Source: Pseudacidovorax sp.
GTDB lineage: Bacteria; Pseudomonadota; Gammaproteobacteria; Burkholderiales; Burkholderiaceae_C
DNA: 64,000 bases
Direction of reading: 5' to 3'
Assembly (NCBI RefSeq): GCF_017991995.1
Contig: NZ_JAGOPN010000009.1
Location: 1 to 64,000, forward strand
Part shown: positions 1 through 8,687 of the stretch, piece after piece
Layout of the letters: every line of letters begins with the position of its first letter
Position numbering within the stretch: position 1 is the stretch's first letter
Notes under the pieces: generated by a model
Seen by the model: the letters and a program-made list of their open reading frames with translations, nothing else
Databases searched by the model: none
Told to the model about the DNA's origin: nothing
Made by a program: the position numbers and the translations under genes

Positions 1-126
1 CTCATAGGTGAAGAGGGCATTGACGCCCTCGTGGCCCGACAGCCGCACGGGCTGCAGCAGGGGCGTGCCGGCAAAGACCGGCAGTGCGGGCGAATGCACC
101 CGCAGCGTGTGTGACAGCGTGGACAT
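1..126 (-). CDS. vgrG: Type VI secretion tip protein VgrG, N-terminal fragment
   Basis: Only the first 42 codons are inside the window; the gene continues past the left edge. The fragment contains the stretch RLSGHEGVNALFTYE, which matches the beginning of VgrG/Rhs-associated Vgr proteins of betaproteobacteria, where LSGHEG.N.LF.YEL opens the gp27-like domain. VgrG trimers form the spike of the type VI secretion apparatus and carry effectors. The start is supported by a good ribosome site on the minus strand (AGGGAGAGG, about 5 bases before the ATG at 126). No domain beyond the extreme N-terminus can be seen, so any C-terminal effector extension is unknown. Confidence 0.72.
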   Translation of the reverse strand, partial: MSTLSHTLRVHSPALPVFAGTPLLQPVRLSGHEGVNALFTYE

Positions 127-343
127 GGAAACCTCTCCCTGGCAAGCCGCTCTTTGGCGTAGACGGCAAGCGGCGGGACGAGGTTAAGGGCGCGCGCGGA
201 AGGGCCACGCGGCTCAGCATGGGCCGAAAGCATCTTTTGCCGTGATGCGTGCAATAGTTGCCCGCCAGCGCAAAAGAAGGGCACATGGACACAACAGCGC
301 CAAGTTCTTCCTCGGCCGCAATCGGGCCAAAAGACGAAACAGG

Positions 344-2440
344 CTACCCAGCCGCCAGCGACGGCCGGCGCCGGCTCCACTGCACCAGCTGGTCGGCGGG
401 CATCGGCCGCGCGAAGAAGAAGCCCTGCAACTCGTCGCAGCCCATGCCGACCAGGATGTCGCGCTGGCCGGCGGTCTCGACGCCCTCCGCCACCACGCGC
501 AGGCCCAGGGCCTGGGCCAGTCGCACCACCGCATCGACCACGGCACGGGCGTCGGCGCTGGTCTCGAGGTCGCTGATGAAGCTGCGATCGATCTTGAGCT
601 GCCGCGCGGGCAGGCGCCGCAGGTAGCTCAGGCTCGAATAGCCGGTGCCGAAGTCGTCGATGGCGATGAAGACGCCGATGCGCGCCAGGCGGCCGAACAC
701 CTCCTGCGTGGTGTTCACGTCCTCCATGGTCACGGTCTCGGTGATCTCGCACAGCAGCTGGGACGCCGCGACGCCGTTGCGCCGCAGCGCCGCATCGATG
801 CGTTCGACGAGGTCGGCCTCATGCAACTGCTGGGCCGACAGATTGATGGCCACGCGCATGGGCAGGCCGGCACGGGCCCATTCCTTCATCTGGCGACAGG
901 CTTCCTCGATGACCCACTGGCCCAGTTGGCCGATCAGGCCGAAGCGCTCGGCCACCGGGATGAAGATGCCAGGCCCCAGCGTGCCGCGCACCGGATGGTT
1001 CCAGCGCACCAGCGCCTCCACGCCCGACAGTTCGCGCCGGCGGCTGTCGATCTTGGGCTGGTAGTGCAGCACCAGTTCGCCGCGCTCCAGCGCCTGGCGC
1101 AGCTCCGCCTGCAGGCTGAGCTGCTCGTGCGCGTTGGTGCTCATGTGCGGCTCGAAGAAGGCGTACTGCCGCCCGCCCGCCCGCTTGGCGGCCTGCATGG
1201 CGGCATCCGCCAGCGCCACCAGCGCCGCCTTTCGGCCGTGGTCGGGGTGCAGGGCCACGCCGATGGAGGCCGAGATCTGCACGGGCGGTTCGCCCACCCC
1301 GAAGGGCCGGCCCAGTTCGTCGAGGATGCGTGAGGCCACCAGGCTGCAGTCGGCCTGGCGCGTGACGTCCTCCATCAGCACGACGAACTCGTCGCCACCG
1401 ATGCGCGCCACGGTGTCGCCGTTGCGCAGCACCCGGCGCAGGCGCTCGGCCACCTCCCGCAGCACCTTGTCGCCGCAGGCATGGCCGAAGGAATCGTTGA
1501 CCGGCTTGAAGCTGTCCAGGTCGACGAAGAGCACCGCCAGCTTGCGTGCGGCGCCGGTGCGGGCCACGGCCAGGCAGTCGTCGAAGAAGGCCCGGTTGGG
1601 CAGACCCGTGAGCGGGTCCAGCACGGCACGACGGTCGAGCTCGTCGTTGGCCTCCTGCAACTGGTGATGGGCCTGTTCCAGAGAATGGGTGAGGTCGCGC
1701 GTGCGGCCCCGCAGCCGGGCATCGAGCACTGCCGTGACCAGCGTGAGCACCTGCATCAGCACCGTCGCAGCGACCACCATGAGCACGAGCCCGTCGCCGC
1801 CGAGTTCGTCGGCGCTCAGGCATACGCTGCCTTCCTCGTACCTTGCGGCCGCCATGCCGAGGTAGTGCGCACAGATCATGGCCAGCCCCAGCCCGATCGC
1901 CAGGCCCAGCTGCCGCACCCACGGTCGCTCGACGTCGCCCCGGTGGAAGAGCAGCCACAGGGTGGCCATGGATGTGAGCCACACGAGCGCGCAGGCAGCC
2001 CCGAGCAGGGGCAGGTTCAAGTGCGCCTGAGGCGCCATGTGCAGCGACAGCATGCCCAGCTGGTGCATGCCGACGAGGCCCACGGTCATGGAAACCGAGC
2101 CCACGACGAGGCCCGCGGCGGTGAGCCGGGGCGCACGCGCCATCAGCAGCGTCAGCGCCGAGGTGAGCACGCCGGCCAGCCACGACAGACCCGTAAAGCC
2201 ATAGCTGTAGCCGATGGGCACGGGCAGGCTGTGCGCCATCATGCCCACGAAGTGCACGGCCCAGACGCCGGTGCCCATCACCAGCGAGCCGCCGGCCCAC
2301 CAGGTGCGGGCCGTGACGGCATCCCGCGTGCGCACGCGCTGCGCCAGGTCGAGCGCGACGAAGACGACGAAGATGGACAACGCCACCGATGCCGCAACGA
2401 TCAGCGGGTCGTAGCTGGACACCATGGCGGCGGCAGTCAT
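344..2440 (-). CDS. MHYT-GGDEF-EAL cyclic-di-GMP signalling protein
   Basis: Membrane protein of about 698 residues that makes and/or degrades cyclic di-GMP. The N-terminal 240 residues form a seven-helix MHYT sensor with the three motif copies around residues 62-70 (AVHFVGMMA), 124-130 (GMHQLGM) and 190-197 (CAHYLGMA), thought to bind copper and sense O2, CO or NO. A short coiled linker (250-270) leads to a GGDEF domain with intact GGDEF at 348-352 and an RNGD product-inhibition site just before it. The EAL domain starts near 445 (EAL at 475-477) and keeps the DDFGTGYSSL loop, so both activities could be active. The frame is open 94 codons further upstream, but that part is low-complexity and unlike the family; ATG at 2440 (or 2425) fits the first helix best. 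Monocistronic, 365 bases after the rhodanese gene. Confidence 0.85.
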   Translation of the reverse strand: MTAAAMVSSYDPLIVAASVALSIFVVFVALDLAQRVRTRDAVTARTWWAGGSLVMGTGVWAVHFVGMMAHSLPVPIGYSYGFTGLSWLAGVLTSALTLLMARAPRLTAAGLVVGSVSMTVGLVGMHQLGMLSLHMAPQAHLNLPLLGAACALVWLTSMATLWLLFHRGDVERPWVRQLGLAIGLGLAMICAHYLGMAAARYEEGSVCLSADELGGDGLVLMVVAATVLMQVLTLVTAVLDARLRGRTRDLTHSLEQAHHQLQEANDELDRRAVLDPLTGLPNRAFFDDCLAVARTGAARKLAVLFVDLDSFKPVNDSFGHACGDKVLREVAERLRRVLRNGDTVARIGGDEFVVLMEDVTRQADCSLVASRILDELGRPFGVGEPPVQISASIGVALHPDHGRKAALVALADAAMQAAKRAGGRQYAFFEPHMSTNAHEQLSLQAELRQALERGELVLHYQPKIDSRRRELSGVEALVRWNHPVRGTLGPGIFIPVAERFGLIGQLGQWVIEEACRQMKEWARAGLPMRVAINLSAQQLHEADLVERIDAALRRNGVAASQLLCEITETVTMEDVNTTQEVFGRLARIGVFIAIDDFGTGYSSLSYLRRLPARQLKIDRSFISDLETSADARAVVDAVVRLAQALGLRVVAEGVETAGQRDILVGMGCDELQGFFFARPMPADQLVQWSRRRPSLAAG

Positions 2441-2805
2441 GGGATGCGAAACGGATGCGGCCGGATGGCACGACAGCCGGGGCAGGACACCGCCCCCACC
2501 TCCCGGTGGGCGAGCCCGAAGGACTGCGGGATTGGCGCATTGTTTTGCATCGTTGTAACCGCCACTTGCGTTACAGGCCCGGCCATGCCGGTCCGCCCTC
2601 CATTCACCTGGAACGGCTCCATGCCACCCCGCGCTCGGGAGGGTAGCGCCGCTGCGACGAGGCGTCGTCAGTCTTTCGCCAGAACGGGCGTAGGAAAGCC
2701 GGCCTTCCGGACTACGCCGCAAGACGTGCCGGGGGACGGTCGGCTCACGGCCGCGGCAGGCGAGCGGGCACCGCCCTGGCCGGACGGCGCGCCCGGCGCA
2801 GGCGC
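2441..2805. other. Intergenic region upstream of the MHYT-GGDEF-EAL gene
   Basis: 365 bases without a convincing gene, between the end of the rhodanese gene and the start of the cyclase/phosphodiesterase gene, both on the minus strand. It must hold the promoter of the latter. The only clear structure is the inverted repeat at 2554-2575. No rho-independent terminator for the rhodanese operon was seen. Confidence 0.5.
2554..2575. promoter_or_regulatory. Inverted repeat TGTAAC-N10-GTTACA, candidate operator
   Basis: Perfect 6-base arms (TGTAAC 2554-2559, GTTACA 2570-2575) separated by 10 bases, about 114 bases upstream of the MHYT-GGDEF-EAL start codon. This A/T-containing palindrome stands out in a very GC-rich stretch and looks like a regulator binding site. 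The regulator cannot be named from sequence. Confidence 0.35.
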
Positions 2806-4440
2806 TCAGATCACGGTGAAGTGATGCGTCCCGTCGCGGCCCAGTTGGGCCACCAAGCCGAATTCCCAGTCCAGGTAGCCCTGCATCGCCTCGCGCGGGG
2901 CGTCGGTGCCTTCATAGGGACGGCGGTAGCGGTCGGTCCGCGGCGTGGCCAGGCGGGCCTCGCCGGCCTCCTCGGGCAGGCCGGCGGCAAACCAGGCGGC
3001 ATTGCCGCCGGTCAGCAGGCGCACCGGGACATCCGCGCGACCCTGTGCATCGAGCAACGTCCGCAAGTCGGCCGCCGCATAGGCCGCGAGGAGGCTCGTG
3101 CCGCAGGTCAGCACGTACTGGCCAGCCGGGGGCAGCGACTGCGCCAGGGCGTTGGCCAGTTGGGCGCGCACGGCGAACCAGGCACCCGGGATGTGGCGCC
3201 TGACGTAATTGGCGCTGGCACCCACATCGATGAGCACGGCATCGCCCGCCTGCAGCAGCGCGGCCAGGGCCGCGGGCGCGATGGGCTCGACCTCGCGGTG
3301 CGGCGCGGGCCGTTCCGGCGCGGGCGTGCCCGTCTCGCGGAAGTCGGCGGCCGTGGCGCCCTCGATGCGCCACACCTCCCAGCCCATCTGCGCCAGCCAG
3401 GAGCCGGTCATGGCAGCGCGCACCCCGTCGTCGTCGGCGAGCACGAAGCGGGCGCCGCGCACGGGGGCGTGGTGGTCGGTCTCCTGCACCAGTTGGCCGC
3501 CGGGGGCGCTGGCAAAGCCCGGCAGGTGGCCGGCCTCGTATTCCTCGGGCGTGCGCACGTCCAGCCGGTAGGTGGTGCGGCCCGCGTCGGCGAGCAGCGC
3601 GGGCAGATCGGCCAGCGCCAACGGGCGCACACCTGCCCGCGCCGCCACGGCCTGGGCATCGGCCCGCGCCTGGACGGCCACCGCCGCGTCGACCTGCGCC
3701 GGCGCGCGACGCTGCGCGCCATGGTCCAGCTGCTGGCCGGCCAGCAGCCAGCCGATGGTGCCGTTGCGCAGGGCCGCCACCGGATTGGGCAGGCCCGCAT
3801 TCACCAGCGACTGCGTACCGATGATGCTGCGGGTGCGTCCCGCGCAGTTGACGATGACGCGCGTCGCCGGATCGGGCGCCAGCGCCCGCGCGCGCAGCAC
3901 CAACTCGGCACCGGGCACGCTGGTGGCGCCGGGGATGCTCATGGTCTGGTACTCGTCGAAGCGGCGCGCGTCCAGCACCACCACGTCGGCCTTGGCGTCG
4001 AGCAGCGCCTGCACCTCCTCAGCCGGCAGCGAGGGCGTGTGCCGTTCGTGCTCGACCAGTTCGCCGAAGGCCTTGCTGGGCACGTTGACGTCACGGAAGA
4101 GCTCGCCACCCGCGGCGCGCCAGCCGTCGAGTCCGCCGTCGAGCGCATGCACGTTCGTGTAGCCCAGCCGGGCCAGCACGGCGGCGCCGCGTGGCACCAG
4201 GTCCTCGCCTTCATGCTCGCCGTAGAGCACGATGAGCGTGTCGCGCCGCGGGATTCGGCGCCAGGCCTCCAGCTCGACGCGCGACAGCGGCAGGTTGGCG
4301 GCCCACAGCGGATGGGCCTGGGCATAGGGGTCTTCCTCGCGCAGGTCGAGCAGGGCGATCTCGCGGCGGTCCAGCAGGTGCTGGCGCACCGCGGGCACGC
4401 CCAGCACGGGCAAGGAAGACGAAGGGACGGTCTGGGTCAT
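2806..4440 (-). CDS. Four-domain rhodanese-like sulfurtransferase
   Basis: Cytoplasmic protein of 544 residues made of four consecutive rhodanese modules (about 10-115, 135-235, 270-370, 385-490). Rhodaneses move sulfane sulfur through an active-site cysteine. Here only module 2 (CAGRTR loop, Cys199) and module 4 (CGTSLLAAY, Cys446) have the cysteine; module 1 has YGEHEG and module 3 has ADDDGV at that place, so catalytic and non-catalytic modules alternate. It follows the thiol dioxygenase gene by 42 bases on the same strand, which suggests a role in handling sulfane sulfur or sulfite released from an organosulfur compound. No signal peptide. The family assignment is firm; substrate and acceptor are unknown. 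Confidence 0.85.
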   Translation of the reverse strand: MTQTVPSSSLPVLGVPAVRQHLLDRREIALLDLREEDPYAQAHPLWAANLPLSRVELEAWRRIPRRDTLIVLYGEHEGEDLVPRGAAVLARLGYTNVHALDGGLDGWRAAGGELFRDVNVPSKAFGELVEHERHTPSLPAEEVQALLDAKADVVVLDARRFDEYQTMSIPGATSVPGAELVLRARALAPDPATRVIVNCAGRTRSIIGTQSLVNAGLPNPVAALRNGTIGWLLAGQQLDHGAQRRAPAQVDAAVAVQARADAQAVAARAGVRPLALADLPALLADAGRTTYRLDVRTPEEYEAGHLPGFASAPGGQLVQETDHHAPVRGARFVLADDDGVRAAMTGSWLAQMGWEVWRIEGATAADFRETGTPAPERPAPHREVEPIAPAALAALLQAGDAVLIDVGASANYVRRHIPGAWFAVRAQLANALAQSLPPAGQYVLTCGTSLLAAYAAADLRTLLDAQGRADVPVRLLTGGNAAWFAAGLPEEAGEARLATPRTDRYRRPYEGTDAPREAMQGYLDWEFGLVAQLGRDGTHHFTVI

Positions 4441-4482
4441 GAAGCGAAGAAAAAGGAGGACGCCGTCCGGCGCGCAGCGCGA

Positions 4483-5088
4483 TCAGGCCGCACGGGCCCG
4501 CACCTCGGCGCTGCGGTCCCACAGGTTGGGCAGGACGGCGTTGGAATAGCCGGAGACGAAGCGCTTGCGCCCGCCTTCGGCCGGGTAGGTGTGGCGTGCC
4601 ACGGCGCCGATGTTGGCGCCGTAGACATGGATGCTCACCGAAACCTGGTCGGCCAGCGCATTGCGCACCTGATGCACGTCGCCGACACGGGGCGACACCG
4701 CCTCGACCTGGCCCGGCCGCAGGTGCACGGGCGCGCCCTGCGGCTGCCAGCACCCTTCGGCGTCCGGGCCGTAGCCCTGGCTGATCTCGGCGCCGCGCAG
4801 CATGCCGATCAGGCCCCACACGGTGTGGTCGTGCACCGGCGTGGCCTGGCCCGGGCCCCAGACGAAGCTCACGACCGAGAAGCGCTCGCTGGCGTCGGCA
4901 TACAGCAGGTGCTGCTGGTAGTAGGTGGGGTCGGGCCGGGCGAAGGCCTCGGGCAGCCAATCGTCGTGCGCGACCAGCTGCGCCAGCTGCGCCCCACCCT
5001 CGCGCAGGATGCGCGGCTCGTCCGGGCTTTGGTCGAGCAGGCGATGGAAGCCGACGACGAAGTCGCGCAGGCGGGTGATGCCGGTCAT
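4483..5088 (-). CDS. Cupin thiol dioxygenase (cysteine or 3-mercaptopropionate dioxygenase family)
   Basis: Predicted 201-residue cytosolic non-heme iron enzyme that oxidises a thiol to its sulfinate with O2. The cupin motif HDHTVWGLIGMLRGAE gives iron ligands His86 and His88, with His139 (GDVHQV) as the third; His154 and Tyr156 lie in the SIHVYG segment typical of the family Ser-His-Tyr network. The loop resembles bacterial 3-mercaptopropionate dioxygenases at least as much as cysteine dioxygenase, so the exact thiol is open. Start at 5088 is set by the ATGA overlap with the stop of the flavoprotein gene upstream, implying translational coupling. Upstream gene: acyl-CoA-dehydrogenase-like; downstream gene: rhodanese. 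Confidence 0.85.
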   Translation of the reverse strand: MTGITRLRDFVVGFHRLLDQSPDEPRILREGGAQLAQLVAHDDWLPEAFARPDPTYYQQHLLYADASERFSVVSFVWGPGQATPVHDHTVWGLIGMLRGAEISQGYGPDAEGCWQPQGAPVHLRPGQVEAVSPRVGDVHQVRNALADQVSVSIHVYGANIGAVARHTYPAEGGRKRFVSGYSNAVLPNLWDRSAEVRARAA

Positions 5089-6383
5089 GCGCGGATTGTG
5101 GCCGCAGGGCCTGCCGTGGGTCGATCCGGGACGGCCCGGGCCGCCGCCGCCAGGGCCTGCTGGCCGGCCGCGACCAGCGCCGCATCGCTCTGCGGTGTGT
5201 GGATGCGCGCGCACAGCACGTCGCGGTGGTGGCGCTCCAGCGGGTTCTGGCGCGACAGGCCGTGGTTGCCGCTGAGCTGCAAGGCCAGTTCCACCGCGGC
5301 GATGGCCTGCGTGCCCACGGTGTGCTTGACCAGGCCGCTGTCGGTCGGCGTCGGCGCCTGGCCGGCATCGACACGCGCGGCCAGGTCGTCCAGCAGCACG
5401 CGGTTGGTGCGCAGCAAGGCCTCGATCTCGCCCACCTTCTCATGCGCGCGCGGCAGGGTCGCCAGCGGCGCCCCCAGGCTGCCCGGCGCCCGCGACTGCA
5501 GGAAGCCCAGCAGCCAGTCGCGCGCCGCGCCGGCCACCGCGTCGTACAGGCTGCCGAGCAGCGTGGCCATCCAGGCCTGCTGCCTGGCGAAGGCCTCGGC
5601 CTCGGCGGCTGTCGCGGCCGCAGGCGCCCATTGGGCAGGCGGACGGATGTCCACCGCATGGTCCAGCGGGACGCGCACGCCCGCCAGCACCGCCTCGTGG
5701 CTGCCCGAGGCGCGCAGGCCCAGGTGGTCCCAGCTGGCGATGGTGCGCACGCCCGGTGCCTTGCCCGGCACGAGGAAGAAGCCCACCCGCGGCTGCGGCT
5801 CATCGGTGCGGCCCCACACCAGCAGCCACGACAGCCGCTCGATGCCGGTGGTGTAGAGCTTGTGGCCGTCGATCACCCACGCGTCGCCCTCGCGCCGGGC
5901 CACGGTGCCCGGCAGGCCGCCGCGCGCGGGCGAGCCCAGCTGCGGTTCCACGCGCAGCGCATTGGCCAGAGCGCCTTCGCGCACGCCGCTGCGGGCCACG
6001 GCCTCGCGCAGGTGCGCCGGCCACCGGCTGGCGGGATGACGCAAGGCCTGGTGCTGCAGGTAGGTCATGGTCAACACCAGCGCGGTCGCGGGCTCGCCGG
6101 CCGCCACCGCCGCGATCACGCGGCGCGCCTCGGCCAGCGTGGCGCCGCCACCGCCCCAGGCCGCCGGCGCCACCAGGCCGATGAGGCCCAGGCGTTGCAG
6201 TTCCTCGAAGTTGTCGTGCGGAAAGCGGCCGGCCAGGTCATGGTCGGCCGCCGTGGCAGCGAAGCGCCGCGTCAGCGCGGCCAGCGTGGCGTCGTCGATA
6301 AGCGCAGCGGCCTCGGCAAGCGCAGGTGAATCGGCTTCCGCCTCGAAGGCGGACGCGAACAGGGTCTGGGGAAGTGCACTCAT
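5085..6383 (-). CDS. Acyl-CoA dehydrogenase-like flavoprotein, probable sulfur-acquisition monooxygenase (SfnB/DszC type)
   Basis: 432-residue soluble flavoprotein with the acyl-CoA dehydrogenase fold: helical N-terminal domain, beta domain with the substrate/flavin loop around WVIDGHKLYTTGIE, and helical C-terminal domain (LQLSGNHGLSRQNPLERHHRDV). There is no fatty-acid gene context. It heads a minus-strand operon with a thiol dioxygenase and a rhodanese and faces sulfonate-type genes, which is how SfnB/DszC-like reduced-flavin monooxygenases of sulfone or thiophene use occur. The start at 6383 removes a 26-codon upstream extension that overlaps the divergent promoter. The dehydrogenase-fold call is firm; monooxygenase function is an inference from context. 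Confidence 0.75.
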   Translation of the reverse strand: MSALPQTLFASAFEAEADSPALAEAAALIDDATLAALTRRFAATAADHDLAGRFPHDNFEELQRLGLIGLVAPAAWGGGGATLAEARRVIAAVAAGEPATALVLTMTYLQHQALRHPASRWPAHLREAVARSGVREGALANALRVEPQLGSPARGGLPGTVARREGDAWVIDGHKLYTTGIERLSWLLVWGRTDEPQPRVGFFLVPGKAPGVRTIASWDHLGLRASGSHEAVLAGVRVPLDHAVDIRPPAQWAPAAATAAEAEAFARQQAWMATLLGSLYDAVAGAARDWLLGFLQSRAPGSLGAPLATLPRAHEKVGEIEALLRTNRVLLDDLAARVDAGQAPTPTDSGLVKHTVGTQAIAAVELALQLSGNHGLSRQNPLERHHRDVLCARIHTPQSDAALVAAGQQALAAAARAVPDRPTAGPAATIRA

Positions 6384-6404
6384 GAGAGCGGACTTTGGAG
6401 GCCA

Positions 6405-6420
6405 TTCGCGCGTGCGCGAA
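6405..6420. promoter_or_regulatory. Palindrome TTCGCGCGTGCGCGAA in divergent sulfur promoter
   Basis: Perfect 7-base arms with a 2-base centre, located in the 110-base gap between the divergent start codons at 6383 and 6494. Its position lets one regulator control both arms of the sulfur cluster. A second inverted repeat (GGCCGA-N6-TCGGCC, 6474-6491) lies directly before the plus-strand start codon and could fold over the translation start. Confidence 0.4.
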
Positions 6421-6493
6421 CCATCGTTTGCGCATATCCAAACTCGGAATCCGACGTTCACGCGACGGCCATGGGCCGATACGGTTCGGCCCC

Positions 6494-7498
6494 ATGCTGC
6501 AATCTTCGACCACCCTCTTCCGCACCACGCGGCGCCGTCTTCTGCAGGCCGCCGCCCTGGCGCCTGCCGCGGTCCTTGCCGCCCCCAACGACGACCTCGC
6601 CGGCGTCACGCTGCGCGTGGGCACCTACAAGGGCAACTGGCGCGCGCTGCTCGATGCCGCGGGCCTGCAGCAGGCGCCCTACCGCATCGACTGGCGCGAG
6701 CTCAACAACGGCGTGCTGCACATCGAGGCCATCAATGGCGATGCGCTGGACCTGGGCTCGGGCAGCGAGATCCCGCCCGTGTTCGCCGCGCGCCAGAAGG
6801 CCCAGCTCAAGCTGGTGGCCGCCATCCACGAGGACCTCAACAACCAGGTCACGGTCGCCCGCAAGGACGCGCCCATCCAGTCCATCGCCGACCTCAAGGG
6901 CCGGCGCGTGGGCTATGTGCGCGCCACCACGGCGCACTACTTCCTGGCCAAGCAGCTGGCCGAGGCCGGCCTGTCGTTCAACGACATCCAGGCCGTCAAC
7001 CTGAGCCCGGCCGATGGGCTGTCGGCCTTCGCCCGCGGCGATCTCGATGCCTGGGCCATCTATGGCTACAACGGCCAGATCGCGCGGCTGCAGCACGGCG
7101 CGCGCGTCATCAAGACCGGTGTGGGCTACCTGTCGGGCAACTTTCCCGTCTATGCCAACCCGCGCTCGCTGGAGGACGCCCGCCGCCGCGCCGCCATCAG
7201 CGACTTCCTGCTGCGGCTGCAGCGCGCCTATGCCTGGGTCAACGGCAACTTCCTGGCCTATGCCCGCACGCAGTCGGCCGAGACCCGCATCGCGGTGGGC
7301 GACATCGTCGAGCTCTTCAACCGCCGCAGCCACGACTACAGCCTGGTGCCGGTGAGCGACGCCGCCGTGCGCAGCCACCAGGACGTGGCCGACACCTTCC
7401 TGCGCCTGGGTGTGCTCGACGGCCCGGCCGACGTGCGCCCCCTGTGGGACCGGCGCTTCGACGCCGCGCTGCGCGCCGGCGCTGCGTCCGCCGCCTGA
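6494..7498 (+). CDS. ABC transporter substrate-binding protein (aliphatic sulfonate/SsuA type), no. 1
   Basis: 334-residue periplasmic solute-binding protein. The N-terminus has a twin-arginine-like export signal (RTTRRRLLQAAALAPAAVLAA) with processing expected near residue 30. The mature part follows the SsuA/NMT1 pattern: LRVGTYKGNW, a domain with SIADLKGRRVGYVRATTAHYF, and SADGLSAFARGDLDAWAIY, where ligand-bound residues usually lie. It is first in the plus arm, followed after 48 bases by the SsuD-like monooxygenase. The start at 6494 places the signal peptide at the N-terminus and avoids an upstream extension of 33 codons. One of three binding proteins of this family in the cluster. Confidence 0.85.
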   Translation: MLQSSTTLFRTTRRRLLQAAALAPAAVLAAPNDDLAGVTLRVGTYKGNWRALLDAAGLQQAPYRIDWRELNNGVLHIEAINGDALDLGSGSEIPPVFAARQKAQLKLVAAIHEDLNNQVTVARKDAPIQSIADLKGRRVGYVRATTAHYFLAKQLAEAGLSFNDIQAVNLSPADGLSAFARGDLDAWAIYGYNGQIARLQHGARVIKTGVGYLSGNFPVYANPRSLEDARRRAAISDFLLRLQRAYAWVNGNFLAYARTQSAETRIAVGDIVELFNRRSHDYSLVPVSDAAVRSHQDVADTFLRLGVLDGPADVRPLWDRRFDAALRAGAASAA

Positions 7499-7546
7499 CT
7501 CCGCTTCCTCCCCTCCCTCCTCGGTCCATCCTCCAGAAAGCCTCCC

Positions 7547-8683
7547 ATGAGCCATTCCCCCACCGACGGCCAAGTCCAGTTCATCGGCATGATCCAGACC
7601 CAGAAGGTCTCGGAAACCCATGCGCCGCGCGGCCCCGCCGTCGACCGCGATTACGTCCAGGCCTTCGCCCAGGCGCACGAGCAGGCCGGCTTCGACCGCA
7701 TCCTGGTGCCGCACCACTCCACCAGCCCCGACGCCACGCTCACCGTGGCCTACGCAGCCAGCGTGACCGAGCGCATCCACTTCATGCTGGCGCACCGGCC
7801 CGGCTTTGTGGCGCCCACGCTGGCGGCCCGGCAGTTCGCCACCCTCGACCAGTACACGGGAGGGCGCCTCGCGGTGCACTACATCTCCGGCGGCTCCGAC
7901 GAAGAGCAGCGCCGCGATGGCGACTGGCTCAACCACGACCAGCGCTATGCCCGCACCGATGAGTACCTGGAGGTGCTGCGCAAGGTGTGGACCAGCGAGC
8001 GCCCCTTCCACCACCACGGCGACCACTATCAGGCCGAGAACGCGTTCTCGGAAGTCAAGCCGGTGCAGACGCAGGACGGCCTGCCCCATGTGCCGGTGTA
8101 CTTCGGCGGCGCGTCCGAGGCGGCGCTGAAGGTGGCCGGCAAGCATGCCGACGTGTATGCGCTGTGGGGCGAGACGCTGGACCAGGCGCGCGACCTGACC
8201 ACGCGTGTGCGGGCCGAGGCCGCGCGCCATGGCCGGCAGGTGAACTTCTCGGTGTCCTTCCGCCCCGTGCTGGCCGAGACCGAAGAGGCCGCCTGGGCCC
8301 GCGCCGACCGCATCCTCGAGGAGACGCGCCGCCTGCGCGTGGTGGCCGGCTATTCGCGCGGCGGCCCGCAGCAGAGCGAAGGCGCACGCCGCCTGCTGGC
8401 CGCAGCCAACCAGGGGACGCGCGTGGACAAGCGCCTGTGGACGGCCATCGCGCAGGAGACCGGCGGCCGCTCCAACAGCACCGGCCTGGTCGGCACGCCC
8501 GAGCAGGTGGCCGAGGCGCTGCTGGACTACTGGGAACTGGGCGTGACCACCTTCCTGATCCGCGGCTTCGATCCGCTCGAAGATGCGCTGGACTACGGCC
8601 GCGAGCTGATCCCGCGCACGCGCGCCCTGATCGCCGAGCGCGCAGCGGCCCGTCGCGCGGAAGCCCAACGCCGGGTGGCCTGA
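7547..8683 (+). CDS. ssuD: LLM-class FMNH2-dependent alkanesulfonate monooxygenase (SsuD-like)
   Basis: 378-residue TIM-barrel enzyme of the bacterial-luciferase family. SsuD uses FMNH2 and O2 to split the C-S bond of an alkanesulfonate into an aldehyde and sulfite. Typical SsuD stretches are seen: HFMLAHRPGFVAPTLAARQFATLD, the YISGGSDEEQRRDGDWL flavin/sulfonate region, HVPVYFGGASEAA and GTPEQVAEALLDYWELG near the C-terminus. Length equals SsuD (about 380). It is followed after 4 bases by the class II aldolase gene and lies among sulfonate-type ABC genes. No flavin reductase (SsuE) is in the window, so FMNH2 must come from elsewhere. Confidence 0.88.
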   Translation: MSHSPTDGQVQFIGMIQTQKVSETHAPRGPAVDRDYVQAFAQAHEQAGFDRILVPHHSTSPDATLTVAYAASVTERIHFMLAHRPGFVAPTLAARQFATLDQYTGGRLAVHYISGGSDEEQRRDGDWLNHDQRYARTDEYLEVLRKVWTSERPFHHHGDHYQAENAFSEVKPVQTQDGLPHVPVYFGGASEAALKVAGKHADVYALWGETLDQARDLTTRVRAEAARHGRQVNFSVSFRPVLAETEEAAWARADRILEETRRLRVVAGYSRGGPQQSEGARRLLAAANQGTRVDKRLWTAIAQETGGRSNSTGLVGTPEQVAEALLDYWELGVTTFLIRGFDPLEDALDYGRELIPRTRALIAERAAARRAEAQRRVA

Positions 8684-8687
8684 AGCG

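Noticed and set aside
2821-5856. 1011-codon plus-strand open frame opposite the rhodanese and dioxygenase genes
   Set aside because: Low-complexity shadow translation; the minus-strand genes have clear families and motifs.
6395-6493. Longer N-terminus for the first binding protein (start at 6395)
   Set aside because: It would bury the export signal and cover the palindrome of the divergent promoter.
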